Below, piece by piece: positions 17,104 through 25,688 of a DNA stretch of 64,000 bases. The stretch covers positions 2,356,001 to 2,420,000 of the forward strand of contig NZ_JARXYP010000002.1 of the NCBI RefSeq assembly GCF_029893805.1, read 5' to 3'. A program made the translations under genes and the position numbers. Position 1 is the stretch's first letter, and each line of letters starts with the position of its first letter. Source of the DNA: Streptomyces sp. SAI-135. GTDB taxonomy: Bacteria; Actinomycetota; Actinomycetes; Streptomycetales; Streptomycetaceae. Under the pieces are notes generated by a model, which made no database searches, was not told the origin of the DNA, and saw only the letters and a program-made list of their open reading frames with translations.

Positions 17104-17898
17104 TCAGACGGTGGCCGGGGACGGCCAGGTGATCCAGGAGTCCGGAATGTCGGCATCGAGCCGACGCACGTCCCGGGGCGCCAGCACGCGGTGCCGCAGC
17201 AGTTCACAGGCGACCAGTCGGGCCACCGCGACGGCACCGGGCGGATTGAAGTGCGTGTTGTCCTGCTCGGCGGCGGTCCAGTTGAAGTACTTCTTGGTCT
17301 CCTCGACGCCGAGTCGCTGCCACAGCGCGAGCGACAGGGCCTGGATGTCGAGCAGCGCGACGCCCTCCTCCCGGGCGAGGGCCCGCATCGCCGCGGGGTA
17401 CTCCCCGTGGGTCGGCACGGCGTTGCCGCTCGCGTCGAACTTCCGCCGCTCCACGGAGGTGGCGAGCACCGGCCGGGCCCCTTTCGCGCGGGCGCCGTCG
17501 ACGTACAGCCGTAGATGGTCCTGGTACGTCGTCCAGGGCTCGGTGTAGCGGGTGGGATCGGCGCTCTTCTCGTCGTTGTGCCCGAACTGGACGAGGAGCA
17601 GGTCACCGGGCCTGATCAGCCGGAGGATCGCGTCGAGCCGGCCCTCGTCGACGAAGGACTTCGAACTCCGTCCGTTCACCGCGTGATTGGCGACGGAAAG
17701 GTCTCTGTGCAGAAAGAAGGGCAGCGCCATGCCCCACCCGGTCTCGGGAGCGGCGTCGGAGTATTTCTGGGCGGCGGTGGAGTCACCGGCGATGTACAGG
17801 GTCCGCCGTTCTCCGGCCTGGGCGGTACCGGTTGCGCCGAAAGCGACGGGCACGGCGGCGATCGCGGCCACGGTGACTTGTCTACGGGTAAGTGCCAT
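17104..17898 (-). CDS. Secreted rhamnogalacturonan acetylesterase (CE12, SGNH/GDSL)
   Basis: 264 residues. A signal peptide (1-28, ending TAQA) leads into an SGNH hydrolase: block I G-D-S40-T in YIAGDSTAAQKYS, block III G-H-N108-D in VQFGHNDEKS, and block V D213-x-x-H216 in AEQDNTHFNPPG. NHAVNGRSSKSF supplies block II. These are the signatures of CE12 rhamnogalacturonan acetylesterases, which deacetylate rhamnogalacturonan I. It lies 31 bases upstream of the PL1 gene on the same strand. The alternative, a general GDSL esterase, is less likely given HFNPPGA and the pectin context. Confidence 0.9.
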   Translation of the reverse strand: MALTRRQVTVAAIAAVPVAFGATGTAQAGERRTLYIAGDSTAAQKYSDAAPETGWGMALPFFLHRDLSVANHAVNGRSSKSFVDEGRLDAILRLIRPGDLLLVQFGHNDEKSADPTRYTEPWTTYQDHLRLYVDGARAKGARPVLATSVERRKFDASGNAVPTHGEYPAAMRALAREEGVALLDIQALSLALWQRLGVEETKKYFNWTAAEQDNTHFNPPGAVAVARLVACELLRHRVLAPRDVRRLDADIPDSWITWPSPATV

Positions 17899-17919
17899 TA
17901 CAGGTCAGCCTCTCTTCCC

Positions 17920-17940
17920 CAGGGGCGCGGGGAACTGCGC
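17920..17940 (+). repeat. Streptomyces interspersed palindrome, copy B
   Basis: The core AGGGGCGCGGGGAACTGCGC lies in the 93-base gap between the ABC binding-protein gene and the CE12 gene. It is followed by a second inverted element (GCAGTTCCCC at about 17960), so a stem can form across about 50 bases and may serve as a terminator. Confidence 0.65.
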
Positions 17941-17991
17941 GGCCGGCCACGACGGACCCGCAGTTCCCCACGATCGGAACCACCCGAGATC

Positions 17992-19335
17992 TCAGCCGTT
18001 CTGTTCCTTCCATTCGGCCTGCGCCTTGTTCAGCTGGTCGGCCATGGTGTCCAGGAAGTCCTTCGCGCTCATGTCACCGAGCAGCACCTTCTGGAAGTTC
18101 GGCTCGTTGTCGGCCTTGGAGATGGTGTTCCAGTCGGGCAGGTAGTACGGCAGCTGGACGATGGTCGTGGAACCGTCGGTCAGCGCGGCGGCGGCGAGCT
18201 TCGTGGGCTCGGCCTCGGAGATCCAGGAGTCCTTCGCGGCGTCGTTGTTCGACGGCACCTGCCCGGCGGCCTTGTTGAACTTCGAGTTCTCCGCGTGCGA
18301 GGTCGCGAACTCGATGAACTTCCAGGCGGCCTCCTTGTTCTTCGAGCTCTTGAACACCCCGAGCCCGTCGACGGGGTTGGACACCTGGACCCGCTTGCCG
18401 TTCGCACCGATCGGCTGCGGAATACCCCGGAACTTGCCGACCCCGAGCGCCTTCACATGGTCCTGGTAGGAGCCCAGGTTGTGGTTCAGCATGCCGATCG
18501 TGCCGGAGTCCCACTGCGCGACCATCTTGGTGAAGTCGTTGTTGAGGTCGGCCGCCGGAGTGTCCTTCTTGTACAGCGCCGCGTACTTCTCCAGCGCCGC
18601 CACGTTCTTGGGGTCGTTGACCGTGGTCTTGTCGCCGTCCCAGAAGGAGGTGATCCCGCTCTGCCCGTACATCGCGTCCAGGGCCTGCGCGATGGACCCG
18701 GCTCCGCCGCGGATGGTGTAGCCGAACTCGTTCTTCTTCGCGTCGGTGAGCTCGGCGGCGGCCTCGTAGAACTTGTCCCAGGTCGTCGGCTCGTCCAGGC
18801 CGGCCTTCTTGAACAGGTCGGTCCGGTAGTACAGCACACCGTTGTTGGCGGAGGTCGGGATGGAGTACAGGGTGCCGTCCCCGCCCCCGGACGACTTCAG
18901 CACGCTCACCATGTCCTCGTTGAGCTTGCCGTCGAGGGAGGAGCCCGCGAGCCGGTCGTCGAGCGGCTCCAGCGCGTTCTGCGCGGCGAACCCGGCGAGC
19001 ATGGCCGCGCCGACACCGCCGACGTCCGGCAGGCCGCCGCCCTGGATGGCGGTGTCGACCTTGGACTGGTACTCGGTGGACGCGATGCCGACGTACTCGA
19101 CCTTGATGTCCGGGTTTGCCTTCTGGAAGTCGGCGATGATCTCCTTCCAGATGTCGGTGCGCACACCGCCGTTGTTGTCCCAGAAGACGATCTTGCCCTT
19201 GCCGCTGCCCTCGTCGCCCTTGTCGCCGCCGGCGCCGCTGCCGTCGTCACCGCAGGCGGTGGCGGTCAGCGCCAGGACGGACCCGAGGGCGACAGCTATG
19301 GCAGCGCGCCTGCTTCTGCGGATACTGATCTTCAT
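17992..19335 (-). CDS. Extracellular solute-binding lipoprotein of sugar ABC transporter
   Basis: 447 residues. A lipoprotein signal with lipobox LTATAC (Cys about 28) is followed by a Gly/Asp linker and a family 1 (MalE-like) solute-binding domain beginning GKIVFWDNNGGVRTDIWKEI. It binds a carbohydrate outside the membrane. The matching permeases are most likely the pair at 25685-27513, separated from it by enzyme genes; no ATPase gene is in the locus. The ligand is inferred to be a pectin-derived oligosaccharide from context only. The ATG at 19335 is chosen over upstream in-frame sequence because it starts the lipoprotein signal. Confidence 0.9.
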   Translation of the reverse strand: MKISIRRSRRAAIAVALGSVLALTATACGDDGSGAGGDKGDEGSGKGKIVFWDNNGGVRTDIWKEIIADFQKANPDIKVEYVGIASTEYQSKVDTAIQGGGLPDVGGVGAAMLAGFAAQNALEPLDDRLAGSSLDGKLNEDMVSVLKSSGGGDGTLYSIPTSANNGVLYYRTDLFKKAGLDEPTTWDKFYEAAAELTDAKKNEFGYTIRGGAGSIAQALDAMYGQSGITSFWDGDKTTVNDPKNVAALEKYAALYKKDTPAADLNNDFTKMVAQWDSGTIGMLNHNLGSYQDHVKALGVGKFRGIPQPIGANGKRVQVSNPVDGLGVFKSSKNKEAAWKFIEFATSHAENSKFNKAAGQVPSNNDAAKDSWISEAEPTKLAAAALTDGSTTIVQLPYYLPDWNTISKADNEPNFQKVLLGDMSAKDFLDTMADQLNKAQAEWKEQNG

Positions 19336-19391
19336 TGATCGGCTCTCTTCTTCTTCTGATTCCAGCGGAGATGTGAAGTCGTGGGGGGAAG

Positions 19392-21386
19392 TCAGGGGTG
19401 GGCGTGGGGGGCCCAGCCGTCGCTGCCCTTCAGGTAGTTCGCGACGGTGTACGTCCTCGCGTCGGCGGCGTCGAGCTGCGGCCGGTCGGCGCTCGGGGCC
19501 GCGCCCGGTCCGGTGTTGCGGTACTCGGCGAACCGCGCGTCCTTCCACGAGAAGCCGCTCATGTCGGTCCAGGGCGCGGTCTTCACGGCGGCCGGAAGGT
19601 CGGTGTCGCGGAACAACACCTGGGCCACGGCGGCGGGTTCACCGCCGGGGTGCCACGGCCGCCCCAGGTGGAAGGTCCGGTCCGGGGCGTCGCTCACGAC
19701 CTTCGACCGGGTGATCAGGAACCCGTACGGATTGCCCGTCCAGGTCGAGGCGGCCGTGATGTACCCGTTGTTGGAGTCCGAGCCGCGGCTCAGGGCCCGG
19801 ATCACGGACCGTTCGATCACCGTCGTCGCCCGGCCGTAGACGAAGTCGACATCGCCCTCGATGTACGAGTCGCGGATGTAGACCCGGCTGATGGCGTCCA
19901 GCTTGGGGCTGTCGGTCATCAGCGTGTCCTGGTTGCCCAGGAAGGCGGTGTCCTCGAAGACGATCCGGTCACCGGTCGTCTTCATGGCGAGGGCCTGCTC
20001 GCCCTTCAGCTCGACCGCGGCCTCGTCGAAGTCGTTGCTGAAGGTGAGGTGGCGGGCGGTGACGTCGTTCGCGGCGATCCGGACCGTCGCGCTGCCCGTC
20101 GAACCGCCGTACTCGGCGGGGGTGTCGTGGACGATGACGGTGTCGGACCGGTCCTGTCCGGTGCCCTGGAGCACGAGGTGCGGCTTGGCCGCCGGGATGT
20201 ACACCTTGGCCCGGTAGGTGCCCGGCGCGACGGCGATCGTCACCGGCACGGTGTTCCCGTCGGGCACCGCGTCCACGGCGGCCTGCACGGTCGGGTGGTC
20301 GCCGGGGACGTGCAGGGTCACCCCGATCCGCTGCTGCGGTCCGGAGAAGCGGGACACCAGCGCGGGCACGGCGGCGGCCGGGTCCGGCCGGTAGTCGTAG
20401 AAGGACCGCGGGTCGAAGGCCGTGCCCCACGCGTCCGTCCGCCCGGTCGTGTTCCTCAGGATCGACCCGCGCTGCACCAACTCCGCCGTGGCGTCGGCCT
20501 GGTAGGGATGCCGGACCCCGTCGTAGTAGCTGTTCTCGATGACCATCCTGGTCCGGCCGCGCGACCAGTTCCCGTACGTCCACACCGGGTCCCCGTCGGC
20601 CACCTGTGCCGAGAGGTAGTTGTTGTAGAGGTGGGCGTAGGCGCAGTTGTCCGCGGACGGGTTGCGCTGCTTGGTCCCGGTGAACCAGTTGTGGTCGACG
20701 GTGATCTGCGTCAGCACGTTGGCCGTCCAGCCGATCCCGAACGCCTTGTTGTGGCTGCGGAACTGGTTGTAGGAGACGGTGACGTACTGGCTGTCCTTGC
20801 GGATGTCGAGCAGCCCGTCGCCCATGTGCTCGAAGCGGTTGTGGTCGATCCAGACGTGGTCGGCGGTGTCCATCTGGATCGCGTCGAAGTCGGTCGTCTT
20901 GCCGTCCCAGTCGCCCTCGACGTAGGAGTCGCGGATGGTCAGGTTGCGGATGATCACGTTGTGCGTGCCGGGGTTCAGGTGCAGCTCGCCGTGGACGATC
21001 TCGCCGGTGTCGCCGACGCCGATGATCGTCTTGTTCGAGGTCACGACGATGTCCGAGCCGAAGGGCTCGACGGCTATCGTGCCCGAGACCCGTATGACGT
21101 ACGGCTCCTCGGCCGCCGCGTAGGCGGCCAGCGCGGCCTGGTCGGTGACGGTGACGACCTTGCCGCCGGCCCCTCCGGTGGTGCCGCCGGCGAGGGAGGC
21201 GAAGCCGTGGGCCCGGTCGCTCCAGCGGTCGGCGCGGACCTGGTCGGCCGGGGCCTTCTCGACGGTGGCGGCCTCGGCCTGCCCGATCGCCCCCAGGCTC
21301 AGCGCGGCCACCAGACCGAGCACAGCGGCCAGGACCTTTCCGGGTCCCGGTCTCTGCAAGCGCTTGCTACGAAGGTGCTGCGTCAT
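19392..21386 (-). CDS. Secreted bifunctional pectate lyase (PL1) - pectinesterase (CE8)
   Basis: 664 residues. A signal peptide (about 1-40, ending QAEA) is followed by a PL1 lyase (about 55-345; SNKTIIGVGDTGEI, HNVIIRNLTIRDSYVEG, VWIDHNRFEHMGDGLLDIRK, ITVDHNWFTGTKQRNP) and a complete CE8 pectinesterase (about 365-655; GNQDTLM, nucleophile in GDVDFVYG, HLGRPW). Both catalytic sets look intact, so one polypeptide could demethylate homogalacturonan and cleave the product. There is no linker beyond about 15 residues. It sits between the binding-protein gene and the GH43/PmoA genes on the same strand. The palindrome GCAAGCGCTTGC overlaps codons 6-10. Confidence 0.9.
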   Translation of the reverse strand: MTQHLRSKRLQRPGPGKVLAAVLGLVAALSLGAIGQAEAATVEKAPADQVRADRWSDRAHGFASLAGGTTGGAGGKVVTVTDQAALAAYAAAEEPYVIRVSGTIAVEPFGSDIVVTSNKTIIGVGDTGEIVHGELHLNPGTHNVIIRNLTIRDSYVEGDWDGKTTDFDAIQMDTADHVWIDHNRFEHMGDGLLDIRKDSQYVTVSYNQFRSHNKAFGIGWTANVLTQITVDHNWFTGTKQRNPSADNCAYAHLYNNYLSAQVADGDPVWTYGNWSRGRTRMVIENSYYDGVRHPYQADATAELVQRGSILRNTTGRTDAWGTAFDPRSFYDYRPDPAAAVPALVSRFSGPQQRIGVTLHVPGDHPTVQAAVDAVPDGNTVPVTIAVAPGTYRAKVYIPAAKPHLVLQGTGQDRSDTVIVHDTPAEYGGSTGSATVRIAANDVTARHLTFSNDFDEAAVELKGEQALAMKTTGDRIVFEDTAFLGNQDTLMTDSPKLDAISRVYIRDSYIEGDVDFVYGRATTVIERSVIRALSRGSDSNNGYITAASTWTGNPYGFLITRSKVVSDAPDRTFHLGRPWHPGGEPAAVAQVLFRDTDLPAAVKTAPWTDMSGFSWKDARFAEYRNTGPGAAPSADRPQLDAADARTYTVANYLKGSDGWAPHAHP
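21357..21366. promoter_or_regulatory. LacI-type palindrome at the start of the PL1-CE8 gene
   Basis: GCAAGCGCTTGC is a perfect palindrome centred on AAGCGCTT (21358-21365), the core typical of LacI/GalR-family operators. It lies inside the coding start, so it could act as a roadblock site or be coincidental. A second AAGCGCTT is upstream of the permease gene at 27558. Confidence 0.35.
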
Positions 21387-21419
21387 TGCGGCTCCCAACA
21401 GGCTTACGGGTTCGGTGCG

Positions 21420-23789
21420 TTACAGGTGGTCGATCCTGAAGTGCGAGAAGGTTGCCGCCCCGGCGTGCCCTCCTCCGACGGGCGCCAGGGCGAACAGCCC
21501 GAGCAGGGCTCCGACCCAGCGCCAGGGGGTGGCGGCGAAGACGGGTCCGGAGGGCTGGAGTCCCTCGCCGAGGTCGTGGAAGAACCGGCAGCGGGCCCCC
21601 GCACCGATCTCGATCCGCAGCCGCGCCTTCGCGGCGGGAGCCGGTCGCGGACGGTCGGCGTCCCGCTCCTGCTCGGCGACACCCTCCGCGAACCGGTGCA
21701 CGAGGTGGACGCTCCCGTCGGCCCCGCGCTGAAGTCCGATCCAGCCGAAGGCGTCCCCGAGGACGGCGAGTCCGGCGCGCGCCCCCGGCTCCGCACTGTG
21801 CAGCTCCAGCTCGACCTCGACGGCCGAGGGTGTGCCGGGCAGCCGCTGGGTGAGGACGTTCGGCAGTCTGCGCAGGTCGTGCGCGTCGGCCGAGCGGACG
21901 CAGGTGAGCCGTAGTCCGTCACCGGAGTGGTGGGTGGCCCAGCCGGGCTGCGGGTTGGCGGTCCACTGCCACTGACGGCCGAAGCGTCCACCGGGGAAGT
22001 CGTCGTCGGTGGCGGGCGCCGCGTCCGGCTGCGGCGGCAGATCGGGCCTCGGGTGTACGGCGACGGGGGCGCCCTCGTCGCCGAGCACCGGCCAGCCGTC
22101 GGCGCCCCAGCGCATCGGCTGGAGGTGGACGACCCGGCCGTAGGCCCCCTTCTGCTGGAAGTGCAGGAACCAGTCCTGGCCGGACGGGGTGCGCACCCAG
22201 CCGCCCTGGTGGGGGCCGTTGACGTCGGTGTCCTTCTGTTCCAGGACGACCTTCTCCTCGTAGGGACCGAAGAACCCGCGCGAGCGGAAGGCGCCCTGCC
22301 AGCCCGTCTCCACTCCCCCGGCGGGCGCGAGGATCCAGAACCAGCCGTCGTGCCGGTAGAGCTTGGGTCCTTCGAGGGTGAACCAGCCGGGGATCCGGTC
22401 GCCGTCGACGATCACCTTGCCCTCGTCGAGGAGCTCGCGGCCGTCGAGGTCCATCCGGTGTCCGGTGAGCCGGTTCTTGACGCCGGAGCGGGACTTGGCC
22501 CAGGCGTGCACCAGATAGGCCTCGCCGGTCTCCTCGTCCCACAGCGGGCACGGGTCGATCAGGCCCTTGCCGGACTTGACCAGGTGCGGGCGGGTCCAAG
22601 GACCCCTGATCCCGGGGGCGTTGACCTGGAAGATGCCCTGGTCGGGGTCGCCCCAGAAGATCCAGAACCGTTCGTCGTGGTACCTGAGGGAAGGCGCCCA
22701 GACTCCGCAGTCGTGCCGCGGCCTGGTGAACTCCGCGACTGGTTGCAGGCGTTCGAGGGCGTGGCCGATCAGGGTCCAGTTGACGAGGTCGCGGGAGTGC
22801 AGCAGGGGCAGGCCGGGGACGCGGCCGAAGCTGGAGGCGGTGAGGTAGAAGTCGTCGCCGACGCGGATGACGTCGGGGTCGGACCAGTCGGCGTTCAGGA
22901 CCGGGTTCGTGTACGTCGTCGGCGGGTTCGCCGTCGTGGGCGTCACTGGCTGACCGCCTTCCGCACCAGGGCGGCCGCTTCGAGCCCGCGGCAGGCGTCC
23001 GTCGGCCACGACGGTGACGATCCGCCGTACGACGGTCTCGCCGGCCGGGATCGGCAGCCGCTCCTCGTGGGCGAGCGAGGAGCCCACCCCCGGGTACTCG
23101 TCGGCGCGCACGAACCAGGGGTCCCTGCGGGTCTGTTCGGTGGCCCCCGCGAAGACGAGCGTCCAGGTGCTGCCCGCGAGGGCGACCCAGTCGGCGCGGG
23201 TGCCGTGGATCGCGGCCTCGCCCTCGCGGTCGACGGTGAAGACGTCCGGCGCGTCCTGCTCCTTGCGGGCCCGCCAGAAGAAACCGCCGTAGGCCGCGCC
23301 CGGGCGGCCGTTGGTGGCCGGGCTGCCGATCGACAGCGGCTCCCGGGTGACGTTGGTGAGGGAGAAGGTGAAGTCCAACGCCCAGGCGGCGGGGCTCAGT
23401 TCGGTGGCCGCGACGGTACGGCGCTCACGCAGCAGCTCCGCTCCCGAGGCGACCCAGCGCAGCTCCTCCACGAAGCCGTCCGGGTCGCGGAGCTGGAAGG
23501 AGTGGTGGCGCTGGGCGCCGTGGTTGTCGAGCTCGGTCGGGCCCTGGTCGCGGACGTAGGTGCGCCCGCCCCAGAAGTTGTGCCCCTCGACGTCGGGAAC
23601 GGCGACACCGACGCCGAGGTGGTGGATGTGGTCGGCGGGGCTGAGCTCGGTGACAGCCGTGCCGGCCAGGGTGGTGACCGGGTGCAGATAGGGGCGCGGG
23701 GAGAGCCGGGCGGGCAGCTCGGGCCGGGTGGCGTAGCGGCCGACCGGGCGGCCCGCGACACGCAGGACCGGGGAATCGGGGGTCGTCAT
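21420..23789 (-). CDS. PmoA-like (DUF6807) region joined in frame to GH43 glycosidase; probable frameshifted gene pair
   Basis: One open frame of 789 residues. Residues 1-280 look like the DUF6807/PmoA family (HIHHLGVGVAVPDVEGHNFWGG, then QRHHSFQLRDPDGFVEELRW). From about residue 282 a GH43 five-bladed propeller begins (NPVLNADWSDPDVIRVGDDFYL, with catalytic base Asp; general acid Glu expected near FTLEGPKLY), followed by a C-terminal beta-sandwich (about 600-785). The GH43 part likely acts on arabino-oligosaccharides or related side chains inside the cell (no signal peptide). The junction carries signs of a one-base frameshift: another frame ends RGLEAAALVRKAVSQ then TGA at 22943, overlapping a GTG (22946) that would start GH43. 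The start at 23789 overlaps the upstream stop as ATGA. Confidence 0.82.
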   Translation of the reverse strand: MTTPDSPVLRVAGRPVGRYATRPELPARLSPRPYLHPVTTLAGTAVTELSPADHIHHLGVGVAVPDVEGHNFWGGRTYVRDQGPTELDNHGAQRHHSFQLRDPDGFVEELRWVASGAELLRERRTVAATELSPAAWALDFTFSLTNVTREPLSIGSPATNGRPGAAYGGFFWRARKEQDAPDVFTVDREGEAAIHGTRADWVALAGSTWTLVFAGATEQTRRDPWFVRADEYPGVGSSLAHEERLPIPAGETVVRRIVTVVADGRLPRARSGRPGAEGGQPVTPTTANPPTTYTNPVLNADWSDPDVIRVGDDFYLTASSFGRVPGLPLLHSRDLVNWTLIGHALERLQPVAEFTRPRHDCGVWAPSLRYHDERFWIFWGDPDQGIFQVNAPGIRGPWTRPHLVKSGKGLIDPCPLWDEETGEAYLVHAWAKSRSGVKNRLTGHRMDLDGRELLDEGKVIVDGDRIPGWFTLEGPKLYRHDGWFWILAPAGGVETGWQGAFRSRGFFGPYEEKVVLEQKDTDVNGPHQGGWVRTPSGQDWFLHFQQKGAYGRVVHLQPMRWGADGWPVLGDEGAPVAVHPRPDLPPQPDAAPATDDDFPGGRFGRQWQWTANPQPGWATHHSGDGLRLTCVRSADAHDLRRLPNVLTQRLPGTPSAVEVELELHSAEPGARAGLAVLGDAFGWIGLQRGADGSVHLVHRFAEGVAEQERDADRPRPAPAAKARLRIEIGAGARCRFFHDLGEGLQPSGPVFAATPWRWVGALLGLFALAPVGGGHAGAATFSHFRIDHL
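22943..22946 (-). other. Hidden GTGA stop-start overlap at the PmoA/GH43 junction
   Basis: On the minus strand GTGA (22946-22943) would be the GTG start of a 508-residue GH43 protein (VTPTTANPPTTYTNP) and the TGA stop of PmoA in a frame shifted by one base. From the PmoA ATG to this TGA is 847 bases, one more than a multiple of three. This matches the ATGA/GTGA coupling used by every other junction of this operon. Confidence 0.6.
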
Positions 23790-24976
23790 GTGCTCACCTC
23801 GTTCGCGTCGTGCGGCCGGGCCCAGTCGGCGCCCAGCTCGGAGTAGAGGGCGAGGTCGTCGGCGGCGGCCGCGACGAGTCCGTCGATGCCGGGGACGACA
23901 CGGCGGTCCTCGTCGGGGAGCAGGTGCCAGGCCGTGGCCGGGAGCGGGGTCGGGTCGGGAGCCAGCCGGATCGCCTCGACGACCTTCATGAAGGCGCCCG
24001 TCACGTCCGGGACGACGAGGAGGTCGTCGCCGTCGGTGACGTGGTCGACCAGGTTCTCCAGGAGGTCGGTGCGGCCGTACTCGTACTCCTCGGGGCCGTG
24101 CCCGGCCCGCTGGAGCAGCACGCGGTCCTGCTTGTACCAGTAGGTGATCCGGCCCTGGCTGCCGTGCACGACGACGTACGGCTCGTCCGGGTCCTCGGCG
24201 CACAGGGTGGCTGCAACGGTGACCTTGCGGCCGTTCGCGGTGGTCACGCGGACGCAGGAGGTGTCGTCGGACTCGATGTCGTTGGCGCGCAGCAGCTCGG
24301 TCTCGATCCGGGTGACGTCCTCGGCGCGGGTGGTGCCGTTGAGGGCGAGCGCGGTGGCGACGGCGTGGGCCAGCGGGTTGGTCAGAACCCCGTCGATCAC
24401 GTCGACGCCGTTCATCCGCCGCTTGCCCGCCCAGGGCGCACGCCGGTAGTACGCCTCGGCACGTGCCCAGGCGCCGGCCCCGCCGATCCCGGCCACCTCG
24501 CCGATCGCCCCCTCCTCGACCAGCTCGCGGATGGCGGGCACGGCGTGCGAACCGAGCGACTGGAAGCCGATCTGGCAGGCGACCCCGGCCGCGGCGACCC
24601 CGTCGGCCATGCGGCGGAACTCGGCGTAGGACGGCGCCGGGGGCTTCTCCAGCAGGATGTGCACGCCTCGGCGGGCGGCTTCGAGCGCCAGGTCGGTGTG
24701 GGTCGGGATCGGGGTGCAGATCACCGCGATCCGGGCGCCGGTGGAGTCGAGGAGCGCGCCGAAGTCGGCGGACTGCTCGGGCGTGCCCAGCCCTTCGGGG
24801 ATCTCGTCCCCAGTCAGCGGGGTCAGTTCGCAGATCCCCGCCAGCCGTACGATCCCCTTGTCCTGGAGCCGGCGGATGTTCTCCAGGTGCCAGCGGCCGT
24901 GTCCGCGCGCCCCCGCCAGGACGATGTCCACGGCGCCCGGGGTGCTGTCGGTGTTCATGGTGTCCACGGTGTTCAT
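23786..24976 (-). CDS. Gfo/Idh/MocA family oxidoreductase
   Basis: 396 residues, cytoplasmic. The N-terminal Rossmann domain has an atypical glycine motif AGARGHGRWHLENI (residues 20-33), then AVICTPIPTHTDLALEAARRGVHILLEKPPAPSY (about 85-120), where E-K-P-P is the family's cofactor/substrate lysine motif (Lys about 112). The C-terminal domain follows from about 135. Members are NAD(P)-dependent sugar dehydrogenases. In this operon an aldose 1-dehydrogenase for L-arabinose would supply the aldonate used by the IlvD-type dehydratase, but galacturonate or oligomer oxidation are also possible. Both ends overlap neighbours by ATGA. The second ATG (codon 7) could be the true start. Confidence 0.87.
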   Translation of the reverse strand: MNTVDTMNTDSTPGAVDIVLAGARGHGRWHLENIRRLQDKGIVRLAGICELTPLTGDEIPEGLGTPEQSADFGALLDSTGARIAVICTPIPTHTDLALEAARRGVHILLEKPPAPSYAEFRRMADGVAAAGVACQIGFQSLGSHAVPAIRELVEEGAIGEVAGIGGAGAWARAEAYYRRAPWAGKRRMNGVDVIDGVLTNPLAHAVATALALNGTTRAEDVTRIETELLRANDIESDDTSCVRVTTANGRKVTVAATLCAEDPDEPYVVVHGSQGRITYWYKQDRVLLQRAGHGPEEYEYGRTDLLENLVDHVTDGDDLLVVPDVTGAFMKVVEAIRLAPDPTPLPATAWHLLPDEDRRVVPGIDGLVAAAADDLALYSELGADWARPHDANEVST

Positions 24977-25332
24977 GGCATCCTCCCTGCGCCCGCGCCG
25001 CGTGCCACCTGTCGGTCGGCCGCTTCGGCGCTGTCGATCTTTGTGTGCAGGGTAGGCGTCCGGCCGACGTCCGCCGTGAGGTCGCGCTCGCTGCCGGACT
25101 TGTAGGCGTTGTGGACGGCGAGCGGGTCCATGGGACTGCCGTCGGAGAGGATGGCGTTCCGGTGGAGCGGCCCCGTACCGGAACCCGGAGCGACGGACAC
25201 GCCCCTCGCCTCCGGCACCCGGGCATCGCCCAGCCCCAGCAGGACACGGCCGACGGCACGTCCCGCGGCTCGGACGGCGACACCCACCAGACCCAGTACC
25301 AGGCCGGCCACGGCGATCCGACGGAGTCTCAC
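24973..25332 (-). CDS. 119-residue mini-gene: hydrophobic N-terminus plus pectate lyase C-terminal remnant
   Basis: A GTG start (25332) overlaps the upstream stop as GTGA, and its own stop overlaps the next ATG. Residues 1-35 (VRLRRIAVAGLVLGLVGVAV...) form a signal-like hydrophobic stretch. Residues 63-119 match the end of the PL1 lyase at 15753: DPLAVHNAY, RTPTLHTKIDS and RGAGAGRMP parallel DLIAVHNAE, WTPTLRTKVDP and RGAGAGRVC. The beta-helix and catalytic residues in between are missing. The simplest view is a pectate lyase gene that lost its centre by deletion, leaving an export signal and a tail; whether the product is made or useful is unknown. Confidence 0.55.
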   Translation of the reverse strand: MRLRRIAVAGLVLGLVGVAVRAAGRAVGRVLLGLGDARVPEARGVSVAPGSGTGPLHRNAILSDGSPMDPLAVHNAYKSGSERDLTADVGRTPTLHTKIDSAEAADRQVARGAGAGRMP

Positions 25333-25688
25333 TTCGCCGTCACCTCCTTGCCGCACTCGGCGGTCCCGGCTCGCCGGAAGGGCATCGGGCCCACGTCGGC
25401 CGTCACGACGACTCGCCCGACGTCAGCCGCTCCCGCCCGCGCACGGACCCCCCACCGCGCGGAGACCTCCCCGGTCCGACCGCTGACCGCACGGACACCG
25501 CCGAAGGCCACCGCCGGGCCGGCGGCCGAAGCCGGGAACCCGAGGTCGTGCCCGCTCTCCGCGAGGCACGGGCCCCGGACGCCGGTCCGGCCAGGTGCGG
25601 TCCCGTGGCCGACCGCGTGCTCGTGGCGGTCACCGGCGGTCCCCGGGGCGGCCTGCGCACACGTTCCGCTGATCCGACGGAGTGTCAT
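25329..25688 (-). CDS. Hypothetical 119-residue protein coupled to ABC permease
   Basis: Not recognised. The ATG at 25688 overlaps the permease stop (ATGA) and the stop overlaps the next gene's GTG. Codon third positions are mostly G or C, as in real genes here. There is no signal peptide or membrane span. The C-terminal half (VSARWGVRARAGAADVGRVV to PMPFRRAG) alternates like beta strands and could be the end of a beta-sandwich domain. The first codons MTLRRI resemble VRLRRI of the next gene, and GATCCGACGGAGT occurs at both gene starts (25671-25683 and 25315-25327). It may be an inserted or partly duplicated fragment. Confidence 0.5.
   Translation of the reverse strand: MTLRRISGTCAQAAPGTAGDRHEHAVGHGTAPGRTGVRGPCLAESGHDLGFPASAAGPAVAFGGVRAVSGRTGEVSARWGVRARAGAADVGRVVVTADVGPMPFRRAGTAECGKEVTAK

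Noticed and set aside
21927..25105. Long plus-strand frames over the GH43/oxidoreductase region
   Set aside because: Antisense shadows; the minus-strand frames carry recognisable families and stop-start overlaps.
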